A stretch of DNA of 62,050 nt from an uncultured Muribaculaceae bacterium (lineage in GTDB: Bacteria; Bacteroidota; Bacteroidia; Bacteroidales; Muribaculaceae), in the NCBI GenBank assembly GCA_910587915.1, contig CAJUOB010000014.1, positions 1 to 62,050 of the forward strand, written 5' to 3'. The notes beneath the pieces are model-generated. The model did no database searches, was not told the origin of the DNA, and worked only from the letters and a program-made list of their open reading frames with translations. Shown here one piece after another: positions 54,597-62,050 of this stretch; positions within the stretch are counted from its first letter, which is position 1, and each line of letters opens with the position of its first letter. The position numbers were made by a program, and so were the translations under genes.

Positions 54597-55619
54597 ATGA
54601 AAAAACTATTGACAGTAATATGCGCTTCTGCGGCACTCGCTGTGCAGGCCGCCGGATATCATGTGATTGCCACTCTTCCGGACGACACTGATGGCGCGAT
54701 GGCCTATATATGCGATTACGATAGCAATCCGATTGATTCCGCGTATGTGTCAGACTACAAGGCTGTGTTCGATGGTTGTGTTGAAGTTCCTGATATTGTG
54801 ACAATTACTGTCGATGGTAATGGCCTCGCTTCGTTCTTTCTTGAAAATGACACGATATACGTGGTTTCTACCAAAACTGATATCCCCGGAGGTGTGCGCA
54901 CCGACTGGCATGCCGAAGGTGGAAAACTCAATAGAATTAAGAATGAATATCGCAAAAAATTAAACGATATTTATAAGAGGTGGAAAGATTCTGATAGTGA
55001 TGCTGCCAGTGATTCACTCAGAGTTGCGCGTATGGCTCTTATAGAAGAATATCTATATGGCAATGCCGACAATGCCTTCGGAGCCTCGATGGCTATGAAT
55101 AATTTGAAAAATCCATTGCCATTCCTGGAAGAGCATTCGGCGCTTCTGGAGATACCTTCGGTAAAATATAAAATAGCGTCTATTAAGCGAAAAGAATCTC
55201 TTGTACCCGGAGCTCCGTTTGTAGATTTTGCTGTGACAACCGATGATGGTGTCCATAGTCTTTCCGATGTCGTAGGCAAGGGCAACTATGTGTTGCTCGA
55301 TTTCTGGGCATCGTGGTGCGAGCCATGTATGATGGCGATGGAACATTTGAAGAAATTACATGAGGATTATGGCAACCGGAATTTTAAAATACTCGGTGTC
55401 AGTATAAAAGATGACCCCAATAATACTAAAATGCGTATTGAGGAGTTCGAACTTCCCTGGGAAATATGGGCTACAGTCAATAGTAAACCTGCTATAGATG
55501 CATATACGATTGAGAGTATTCCATACATGGTGCTGTTTGCCCCCGATGGTACCATTGTGGCAAATAACATCTCTGTTGACGATCTCAATGCGAAGCTCAA
55601 AGAGATATTTGCTGATTAA
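54597..55619 (+). CDS. TlpA/ResA-like thioredoxin with DUF4369-type N-terminus
   Basis: 340 residues from ATG 54597 (MKKLLTVICASAALAVQAAG, signal peptide); a longer frame from 54501 overlaps the previous gene. Residues ~20-190 are a DUF4369-like beta/helix region (DDTDGAMAYICDYDSNPIDSAYV). A TlpA fold follows with the redox motif WCEPC (Cys241, Cys244), cis-Pro region IPYMVLF and VLLDFWASW. It acts as a periplasmic thiol-disulfide reductase. Substrate unknown. Confidence 0.88.
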   Translation: MKKLLTVICASAALAVQAAGYHVIATLPDDTDGAMAYICDYDSNPIDSAYVSDYKAVFDGCVEVPDIVTITVDGNGLASFFLENDTIYVVSTKTDIPGGVRTDWHAEGGKLNRIKNEYRKKLNDIYKRWKDSDSDAASDSLRVARMALIEEYLYGNADNAFGASMAMNNLKNPLPFLEEHSALLEIPSVKYKIASIKRKESLVPGAPFVDFAVTTDDGVHSLSDVVGKGNYVLLDFWASWCEPCMMAMEHLKKLHEDYGNRNFKILGVSIKDDPNNTKMRIEEFELPWEIWATVNSKPAIDAYTIESIPYMVLFAPDGTIVANNISVDDLNAKLKEIFAD

Positions 55620-55636
55620 TTTAATATATAATATAT

Positions 55637-56467
55637 ATGAAACGTACAGAACTGGTTGAAAAGATTTTTGAGAAAGGTTCATTCCTTTGTGTAGGCCTTG
55701 ATCCCGATGTCAAGAAACTACCTGAATGTATAGAAGGCAGCGATGCGGAGCGTGTGCTTGCTTTCAATAAGGCCATAATCGACGCTACTGCTGCATATTG
55801 CGTGGCTTACAAACCGAACCTTGCTTTCTACGAATGCCTTGGAGCCGACGGTATCCGTGTGCTCGAGGAAACTGTGAAATATATCCGGGCAAACTATCCC
55901 GACCAGTTCATTATCGCCGATGCCAAGCGTGGCGATATCGGCAATACTGCGGCCATGTATGCACGTACATTCTTCGAGGCGATGGACTTCGATGCGGTGA
56001 CTCTGGCACCCTATATGGGCGAGGATTCGGTGCGTCCGTTCCTCAACTACAAGGATAAATGGTCCATCATCCTTGCGCTGACATCGAATGCGTCGGCCAA
56101 GGATTTCGAGACAGTGCACGATTCCAAGGGCGTGCCGATGTACGAGCGCGTGATACGTCTGTCGCGTCATTGGGGCAGCCCGATCGATACCATGTATGTT
56201 GTAGGCGCTACCCAGGCACAGAGCTTGGAGGGCATCCGTGAGGTCGCTCCACGCCACTTCCTGCTGGTGCCCGGTGTCGGAGCACAGGGTGGCAGCCTCG
56301 AGGAAGTTGTACGCTATGGTATGATCGATGAGTGCGGTCTGCTGGTGAACAGCAGCCGCGGCATCATATATGCATCTTCGGGCGAGGACTATGCTGCCGC
56401 CGCAGGAGAGGCCGCAGCCACACTTGCAACAGAAATGAGCCGTCTGATGAAGCAGAAACTGGGCTGA
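55637..56467 (+). CDS. pyrF: Orotidine 5'-phosphate decarboxylase
   Basis: 276 residues, the longer type 2 OMPDC. It makes UMP. The catalytic network Asp95-Lys97-Asp100 is in IADAKRGDIGNTA. CVGLDPD binds phosphate/uracil side residues and VPGVGAQGG the phosphate. Last gene of the prfA operon. Confidence 0.96.
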   Translation: MKRTELVEKIFEKGSFLCVGLDPDVKKLPECIEGSDAERVLAFNKAIIDATAAYCVAYKPNLAFYECLGADGIRVLEETVKYIRANYPDQFIIADAKRGDIGNTAAMYARTFFEAMDFDAVTLAPYMGEDSVRPFLNYKDKWSIILALTSNASAKDFETVHDSKGVPMYERVIRLSRHWGSPIDTMYVVGATQAQSLEGIREVAPRHFLLVPGVGAQGGSLEEVVRYGMIDECGLLVNSSRGIIYASSGEDYAAAAGEAAATLATEMSRLMKQKLG

Positions 56468-56493
56468 TTGAATCTGTAACGATAAAAAATAAC

Positions 56494-56532
56494 AACACGT
56501 CTGTAGGCTCTACAATGGTCTACAGGCGTGTT
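56494..56532 (+). terminator. Terminator of the prfA-pyrF operon
   Basis: AACACG-T-CTGTAG and CTACAG-G-CGTGTT form a stem with one T-G wobble, followed by TTTTGC. Confidence 0.88.
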
Positions 56533-56569
56533 TTTGCTTGTTTCTCAACGCGGCACGGCATACGCTCTC

Positions 56570-56600
56570 TTGTTTTTTTGAGAAATTATCGCTACCTTTG
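56570..56600 (+). promoter_or_regulatory. Promoter of the glycogen operon
   Basis: TTG 56570-56572 and TACCTTTG 56593-56600, 23 bases apart; the ATG at 56627 follows 26 bases later. Confidence 0.65.
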
Positions 56601-56626
56601 CCGCTCCAAAATCATAACTATCCGAT

Positions 56627-58282
56627 ATGGACAATTGTCGACAAGAGATTGATTTTCTATTCGAAACGAGCTGGGAGGTCTGCAATAAGGTCGGCGGTAT
56701 CTATACCGTGCTTTCAAGTAAAGCCAAGACTCTTAAGGCAAGCTTCGGCGACAATCTGATATTTATAGGACCGGATGTATGGAGTGAGGACAATCCCTCG
56801 CCCTACTTTACCGAGTCGCCTCGTCTGATGAAACGATGGGCAGAAAATGCCCTTCTCCCCGAAGGTGTCGACGTTCGCGTCGGCCGTTGGGAAATACCGG
56901 GCCGTCCTGTGGCCATACTTGTTAAATTCGACGGTATGTATGCCAATAAGGATGCCGCATATGGCCGCATGTGGGACCTTTATGGTGTCGATTCACTTCA
57001 TGCCTATGGCGACTACGACGAAGGTTGTGCTTTCGCCCGGGCAGCAGCCGTGGTGATAGAAAGCATTATAGATTTCAGCAAGGTCGATCCTGCTAAGGTC
57101 GTGGCCCATTTCGATGAATGGACCACTGCCATGGGTCTGCTTATGCTGAAAGCCGATATGCCGAAGGTTGCGACAGTATTCACTACCCATGCCACCAGCA
57201 TAGGCCGCAGTATCTGCGGCAATGGCAAGCCTCTCTACGATCAGCTTTCCAACTACGATGGCGACCAGATGGCCGCTGAGCTCAACATGCAGTCGAAGCA
57301 TTCGCTCGAGAAAGCGGCAGCCTGGAATGCCGACAGTTTTACCACTGTGAGCGATGTGACAGCGCGCGAGGCCGAGCAGCTTCTGTGCAAGAAGCCCGAT
57401 GTGGTGACCCCAAATGGCTTCGAGCTTAACTTTGTGCCCGGCAAGACAAAATATGCTGCAGCCCGCAAGGATGCCCGCGAGGTTTTGCTGCGGGTGGCAT
57501 CGACCCTGACCGGTCTGGATTTCGGCGATGATACCTTTATTGTGGCTACATCGGGACGATGTGAGTATCGCAACAAGGGTCTTGACCTGTACCTTGACAC
57601 ACTTGCAGCTCTTTCATCTGCGCCTCTGAACCGTCGGGTGCTTGCTTTTGTGATGGTTCCGGCATGGTGTGCGGGTCCGCGTGCCGACCTCAAGCATAGT
57701 CTGGTGATGGATGAACGCTCGCGTCTGGCCGATCCCTTGCTCACCCATAATCTCCATAACTATAACGAGGATCCTGTGAACCGCCGCATGCATGAGCTTG
57801 GTTTTGCCAACGATGCGCGGTCGAATGTGACAGTGCTGTATGTGCCGTGCTATCTCGATGGCGCCGATGGCATATTCAACCTCACCTATTATCAGCTTCT
57901 TCCCGGCTTGGATGCTACGGTCTTTGCATCGTACTATGAGCCATGGGGCTACACCCCGCTCGAAAGTGTGGCTTTCGGAGTGCCTACAGTCACTACCGAC
58001 CTTGCCGGCTTCGGCCTGTGGGTGGAGGAAGCATGTGAGCCCGGATTCGCAACCTCGGGTGTATCGGTGGTGCACCGCGATGATTCCAACTATGCGGCTG
58101 CCCGGGATGCTATCGTAAAAGACCTCGAAACCCTTATCGCCGCTCCGGCCAAGGAAATGACAGCCTATCGCAAGGCGGCTTCCGAAACGGCCCGTAAAGC
58201 TCAATGGACAGATTTTATACGTTTCTACGATCAGTCCTACTGCAATGCATTGGAGCACCGCGATGAACGAAATTTAAAATAA
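56627..58282 (+). CDS. GT3-family (eukaryotic-type) glycogen synthase
   Basis: 551 residues. The opening FLFETSWEVCNKVGGIYTVL and FIGPDVWSE identify the GT3 family found in fungi and animals and in Bacteroidetes, rather than the bacterial GlgA (GT5). GT-B fold; the retaining catalytic E-X7-E-type segment is EPWGYTPLESVAFG near 430-445. It extends alpha-1,4 chains from UDP- or ADP-glucose. It is first in a two-gene operon with the GT35 phosphorylase, 46 bases upstream of it. Confidence 0.92.
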   Translation: MDNCRQEIDFLFETSWEVCNKVGGIYTVLSSKAKTLKASFGDNLIFIGPDVWSEDNPSPYFTESPRLMKRWAENALLPEGVDVRVGRWEIPGRPVAILVKFDGMYANKDAAYGRMWDLYGVDSLHAYGDYDEGCAFARAAAVVIESIIDFSKVDPAKVVAHFDEWTTAMGLLMLKADMPKVATVFTTHATSIGRSICGNGKPLYDQLSNYDGDQMAAELNMQSKHSLEKAAAWNADSFTTVSDVTAREAEQLLCKKPDVVTPNGFELNFVPGKTKYAAARKDAREVLLRVASTLTGLDFGDDTFIVATSGRCEYRNKGLDLYLDTLAALSSAPLNRRVLAFVMVPAWCAGPRADLKHSLVMDERSRLADPLLTHNLHNYNEDPVNRRMHELGFANDARSNVTVLYVPCYLDGADGIFNLTYYQLLPGLDATVFASYYEPWGYTPLESVAFGVPTVTTDLAGFGLWVEEACEPGFATSGVSVVHRDDSNYAAARDAIVKDLETLIAAPAKEMTAYRKAASETARKAQWTDFIRFYDQSYCNALEHRDERNLK

Positions 58283-58328
58283 TCTCCTCATTATAAACTA
58301 TATTCAAGAGGATTAATCAAACTTACAT

Positions 58329-60887
58329 ATGAAATTACCGGTAAGCAACACAAACGCACCCCAGTGGCGCGACATTACAGTCAAGGCTGAGCTGCCCGCG
58401 CAGCTCAAACCCCTCGACGAGCTTGCAAAAAACCTATGGTGGGTGTGGAACAGCGAGGCTAAGAACCTCTTCCGTTCTCTCAACCCTGATTTGTGGCGTA
58501 AGACGGGCGAAAACCCCGTGATGCTTCTTCAGCAGCTTTCATCCGACCGTATTGCCGAAATCATCGCCGACGAGGTGCTGATGGCAGAGATAAACCATGT
58601 ATATGCCGACTTCAAGGAATACATGAGCAAGCCCATGCGCAAGGATGTGCCCTCTGTATCGTACTTCTCGATGGAGTATGGCATCTGCAACTGTCTTAAG
58701 ATATATTCCGGTGGCCTCGGTGTGCTCGCCGGCGACTATATAAAGGAAGCATCCGACAGCTGTGTCGATATGACTGCAGTCGGTTTCCTCTATCGCTACG
58801 GTTACTTCACCCAGACTCTCTCGGTCGATGGCCAGCAGGTGGCTAACTACGAGCCCCAGAACTTCAACCAGCTCCCCATCGAGCAGGTGATGGAGAAAGA
58901 TGGCCGTCCTATGATCCTGGAAGTGCCTTATCCCGGCCGTATCATCTACTCGCATGTATGGCGTGTGAATGTTGGCCGCATGAAGCTCTATCTGATGGAT
59001 ACCGACTTCGACATGAACAGCGAATTCGACCGCCCCATCACCCACAAGCTTTATGGTGGCGACTGGGAAAACCGTATCAAGCAGGAGTATCTCCTCGGTA
59101 TCGGTGGTGTTCTCATGCTCCAGAAGCTCGGCGTGAACAGCCAGCTCTATCATGCCAATGAAGGCCATGCAGCCCTGCTGAATCTCCAGCGTCTTGTCGA
59201 CTATGTGCAGAAGGACGGTCTCGACTTCAATGTAGCCCTCGAACTTGTGCGCTCGTCGTCGCTCTATACTGTGCACACTCCTGTGCCCGCAGGCCACGAC
59301 TATTTCGACGAAGGTCTCTTCGGCAAGTACATGGGTGAATATCCCGCCAAACTCGGCATCAGCTGGAATGACCTTATGAACATGGGCCGAGAGAATCCCG
59401 ACACAAACGAGCGTTTCTCGATGAGTGTATTCGCACTCAACACTTGCCAGGAAGCTAACGGTGTAAGCTGGCTCCACGGCGAAGTGTCGAAGAAAATGTT
59501 CGCCGGAATCTGGAAGGGTTACTCCTGGGAAGAAAGCCATGTCGGCTATGTGACCAACGGTGTGCACATGCCTACCTGGGCCGCTTCGGAATGGAAGGAA
59601 TTCTACTGGAATGAACTCGGACCTCAGGTATTCGAGAATCAGAGCGATCCCGAAGCATGGAAAGGTATCTTCAACGTACCCGACGAGAAGATCTGGAACA
59701 TGCGTGTTGCCCTGAAGAACAAGTTCATCAACTTCGTGCGCCGCGACTTCAAGGAGAAGTGGCTTGCTAACCAGGGCGATCCCTCGGCTGTGATGAACAT
59801 TGTAGACAAGATCAACCCCAATGCTCTCATCATAGGTTTCGCACGTCGTTTTGCCACCTATAAGCGTGCACACCTGCTCTTCACCGACCTCGACCGCCTT
59901 GCACGTATCGTCAACAACGAGCAGTTCCCCGTGCAGTTCGTATTTGCCGGCAAGGCTCACCCCGCCGATGGTGCCGGTCAGGGTCTGATCAAGCGCATTA
60001 TCGAGATCTCGCGCATGCCCCAGTTCCTTGGCAAGATTATCTTCCTTGAAGACTACAACATGATTGTTGCCAAGCGTCTTGTGACCGGTGTCGACATCTG
60101 GCTCAACACCCCGACCCGTCCTCTCGAGGCTTCCGGTACATCGGGTGAGAAAGCCGAAATGAACGGTGTGCTCAACTTCTCGGTGCTCGACGGCTGGTGG
60201 TACGAAGGCTACCGCTTCAACGAGCGTGCAGGATGGGCCCTCACCGACAAGCGTACTTACACCGACCAGGCTCAGCAGGACAAACTCGATGCTGCTACCA
60301 TCTATTCGATGCTCGAGAACGAGATCATACCTCTCTACTTCGAGAAGAATTCGGCAGGATACTCGCCCAAGTGGATTCAGTACATCAAGGGTTCTATCGG
60401 TGACATCGCTCCTCACTTCACCATGAAGCGTATGATCGACGACTATATCGCCCGCTTCTACGATCCCGAGGCAAAGCGCAGCAAGCGTCTTGTTGCCGAT
60501 AACTATGCTCTGGCCAAGAGCATCGCTGCATGGAAAGAGCGCGTGGCTGCCGCATGGGATGGCGTGAAAGTACTCGACGTTCGTCATAGCGGTGAACTTA
60601 CCAATTCTATTGCCGGCGAGCCGTTCCATATCGAGATTACTGTAGACACCAATGGTCTCGGCCGTGATCTTGGCCTCGAGATGGTGGTATACCGTCAGCA
60701 GGATGGCGAGGAGTCGCTTTCGCGCATCGAGCAGTTCAAGGTTGTGAAGGAAGAGGGCAATGTGCTCACTTTCGAGCTCAAGACCAAGCTCCGCGACGCA
60801 GGTGTATTCCGCTACGGATTCCGTCTCTATCCTGTCAACCCCGAGCTTCCTCACCGTCAGGACTTCGCATTTACCCGTTGGATTTAA
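58329..60887 (+). CDS. glgP: Alpha-glucan phosphorylase, GT35
   Basis: 852 residues. It phosphorolyses glycogen to glucose 1-phosphate. A DUF3417-type N-terminal region (NLWWVWNSEAKNLFRSL) opens the protein. The PLP-lysine is in EASGTSGEKAEMNG (about residue 610), and TPVPAGHDYFDEG and ARRFATYKRAHL are family motifs. The shorter phosphorylase class without the animal regulatory N-terminus. Paired with the synthase, so glycogen build-up and breakdown share a transcript. Confidence 0.95.
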   Translation: MKLPVSNTNAPQWRDITVKAELPAQLKPLDELAKNLWWVWNSEAKNLFRSLNPDLWRKTGENPVMLLQQLSSDRIAEIIADEVLMAEINHVYADFKEYMSKPMRKDVPSVSYFSMEYGICNCLKIYSGGLGVLAGDYIKEASDSCVDMTAVGFLYRYGYFTQTLSVDGQQVANYEPQNFNQLPIEQVMEKDGRPMILEVPYPGRIIYSHVWRVNVGRMKLYLMDTDFDMNSEFDRPITHKLYGGDWENRIKQEYLLGIGGVLMLQKLGVNSQLYHANEGHAALLNLQRLVDYVQKDGLDFNVALELVRSSSLYTVHTPVPAGHDYFDEGLFGKYMGEYPAKLGISWNDLMNMGRENPDTNERFSMSVFALNTCQEANGVSWLHGEVSKKMFAGIWKGYSWEESHVGYVTNGVHMPTWAASEWKEFYWNELGPQVFENQSDPEAWKGIFNVPDEKIWNMRVALKNKFINFVRRDFKEKWLANQGDPSAVMNIVDKINPNALIIGFARRFATYKRAHLLFTDLDRLARIVNNEQFPVQFVFAGKAHPADGAGQGLIKRIIEISRMPQFLGKIIFLEDYNMIVAKRLVTGVDIWLNTPTRPLEASGTSGEKAEMNGVLNFSVLDGWWYEGYRFNERAGWALTDKRTYTDQAQQDKLDAATIYSMLENEIIPLYFEKNSAGYSPKWIQYIKGSIGDIAPHFTMKRMIDDYIARFYDPEAKRSKRLVADNYALAKSIAAWKERVAAAWDGVKVLDVRHSGELTNSIAGEPFHIEITVDTNGLGRDLGLEMVVYRQQDGEESLSRIEQFKVVKEEGNVLTFELKTKLRDAGVFRYGFRLYPVNPELPHRQDFAFTRWI

Positions 60888-60938
60888 TCTCTTTCCATCA
60901 GCCCTAAGGGCTTGACAGGAATTGTATATAAAGGCATT

Positions 60939-60972
60939 AAGGCCGTGTCAATGAAATATTTGACACGGCCTT
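60939..60972. terminator. Bidirectional terminator after glgP
   Basis: AAGGCCGTGTCAA and TTGACACGGCCTT form a 13-bp perfect stem with an 8-base loop, then TTTTGC on the plus strand. It also serves the convergent gene at 60993. Confidence 0.9.
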
Positions 60973-60992
60973 TTTGCCGATATTTCTACATT

Positions 60993-62000
60993 TCAGTGTA
61001 ATCTCAGCATTACGAAGTCTTCTCCGGTCCATCCGATGATTGCGTTGTCGCTTGCTGCAATGCGGCGCAACGGTACTTTCACCGGCCGTCGGAAGATGAT
61101 ATTACCATTCCAATCGATTTTTATAAGTGTAGGTGTGCAATTTTGGGAGTCGCTGTATCTGTAACCCCAATACAAGGCATAGATATAGTCGGGAGTAGAT
61201 GTAATATCAACTGTATGCAATGTGTTGAGATTTTCGAAGTCTGCATCTTCGAGAGTTTTCAGATCGAAGGTGTCTTCGCCTAATCTGACAGATTTGATCG
61301 AGTGGCTATCGGTGTCGAAAATTTCGATAATCGGATGAAGTAGATAGGCAAATGCAAGACGCTGATGTGTGGCTGAATATGCCAATTCTCCCATGTTGGG
61401 CATCCATGGTTGCAGGTCGGGCGATATATTTATCTTTCTGATGGTGTCAATTTCAGCTGTAATTATGTTGGCATTCATTGCATAGTGTGGCCCACCGTTG
61501 GGTTCCCGACCGATGAAAACATATTGATGGGGAGAAGTCATGAAAACATCCTTAGTATATTGGGCTATAGGAAAGGGGAGTATACCGGTGCTACCCAAAA
61601 GATATTGTTTTGTTCCAACCAGTGCGGTATCGTTTTCAACTGAATAAATCTCGCAGTCATCTTGGCCGACGACTCGTACCGTACCATCGGCTGCAATGAA
61701 GGGATATGGCATATATGACAGATAATAGCCGTCTGAGCGCTTACCTATATCAGAACTTACGGTAAGATTGTTTGATATAGTATCGATAGATGCGCGGCGA
61801 AGGAAGCATTGTCCAAAGCCATCTTCGGTCTCGTATACAAACCATAGCGTATCACCTGCTATTTTCATATCATTGACATGACGGATTGTTGGGAGTGGGT
61901 TGCCTGTCAGTGTCAGCATTTGAACATCAGCCGATTGCTGAGCCTTGACCGTGCAACTTGTCAATGTCAATGCAAAAATGATTATTATCAGATTTTTCAT
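60993..62000 (-). CDS. Lipoprotein of the six-bladed beta-propeller (BF3164-like) group
   Basis: 335 residues. Lipobox TLTSC (Cys16). The body is a series of beta strands with Trp/Tyr-rich turns (MKIAGDTLWFVYETEDG, DYIYALYWGYRY, DNAIIGWTGEDF) as in Bacteroidetes propeller lipoproteins, many of unknown role. Convergent with glgP. No useful context: 62001-62050 holds only upstream sequence. Confidence 0.75.
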   Translation of the reverse strand: MKNLIIIIFALTLTSCTVKAQQSADVQMLTLTGNPLPTIRHVNDMKIAGDTLWFVYETEDGFGQCFLRRASIDTISNNLTVSSDIGKRSDGYYLSYMPYPFIAADGTVRVVGQDDCEIYSVENDTALVGTKQYLLGSTGILPFPIAQYTKDVFMTSPHQYVFIGREPNGGPHYAMNANIITAEIDTIRKINISPDLQPWMPNMGELAYSATHQRLAFAYLLHPIIEIFDTDSHSIKSVRLGEDTFDLKTLEDADFENLNTLHTVDITSTPDYIYALYWGYRYSDSQNCTPTLIKIDWNGNIIFRRPVKVPLRRIAASDNAIIGWTGEDFVMLRLH

Positions 62001-62050
62001 GTTTATTTAATTTCAAGTGGTTTGTATGGGATTGACTGTTGCGCAGCCTT

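Noticed and set aside
58539..60854. A 771-codon open frame antisense to glgP
   Set aside because: glgP is fully supported by family motifs, and its codons rarely give stops on the opposite strand. The antisense frame shows no recognisable motif.
1..62050. Mobile elements, tRNA, rRNA, CRISPR arrays
   Set aside because: I looked for transposase or integrase motifs, cloverleaf-like sequences and regularly spaced repeats and saw none.

Overview
The window is a piece of a Bacteroidales chromosome, most likely a gut Muribaculaceae-type organism (family is an inference). The evidence is a SusC/SusD polysaccharide utilisation locus with a hybrid two-component regulator, Bacteroidetes-type promoters (TAnnTTTG at -7 with TTTG or TTG about 23-24 bases upstream), few Shine-Dalgarno sequences, several proteins with type IX secretion (T9SS) type A-like C-terminal tails, an ammonia-type anaerobic pyruvate:ferredoxin oxidoreductase, and a GT3 glycogen synthase. 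No tRNA, rRNA, insertion sequence, integrase or CRISPR array was seen.

Bases 1-9,300 (minus strand) hold a secreted S8 protease and a triplicated leucine-rich-repeat protein in one operon, a large secreted protein of unknown function, and a lone Abi/HEPN protein. Bases 9,300-19,600 hold a candidate short transcript, a small basic coiled-coil exported protein, nifJ, a CotH-kinase surface protein, a protein consisting of little more than a signal peptide and a T9SS-like tail, an exported type I pullulanase and an lrgAB pair.

Bases 19,700-44,700 form the centre of the window: an arabinan-type utilisation locus. On the minus strand are GH43, GH51 and GH51. Divergently on the plus strand are the HTCS regulator, a surface glycan-binding lipoprotein, two SusC/SusD pairs and a surface GH43. 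Two paired TCCACC half-sites, placed at the same distance from the -7 box, occur upstream of both enzyme-bearing transcription units and are the best candidate operators for the regulator. A decayed 87-bp copy of the 3' end of one GH51 gene lies beyond an exported sugar isomerase gene, so that gene is bracketed by direct repeats. In the model, the surface GH43 cuts arabinan, the SusCD pairs import oligosaccharides, and the periplasmic GH43 and GH51 enzymes release arabinose, which or whose oligomers the HTCS senses. A GH2 gene follows with its own promoter.

Bases 47,300-62,050 are mostly housekeeping: clpC, a cobalamin-riboswitch-controlled DUF4465 secreted protein (a probable B12-binding protein), a prfA / DUF4153 / TlpA-like / pyrF operon, a glycogen synthase (GT3) plus alpha-glucan phosphorylase (GT35) operon, and a propeller-type lipoprotein. 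Genes are separated by strong, often bidirectional, hairpin terminators.
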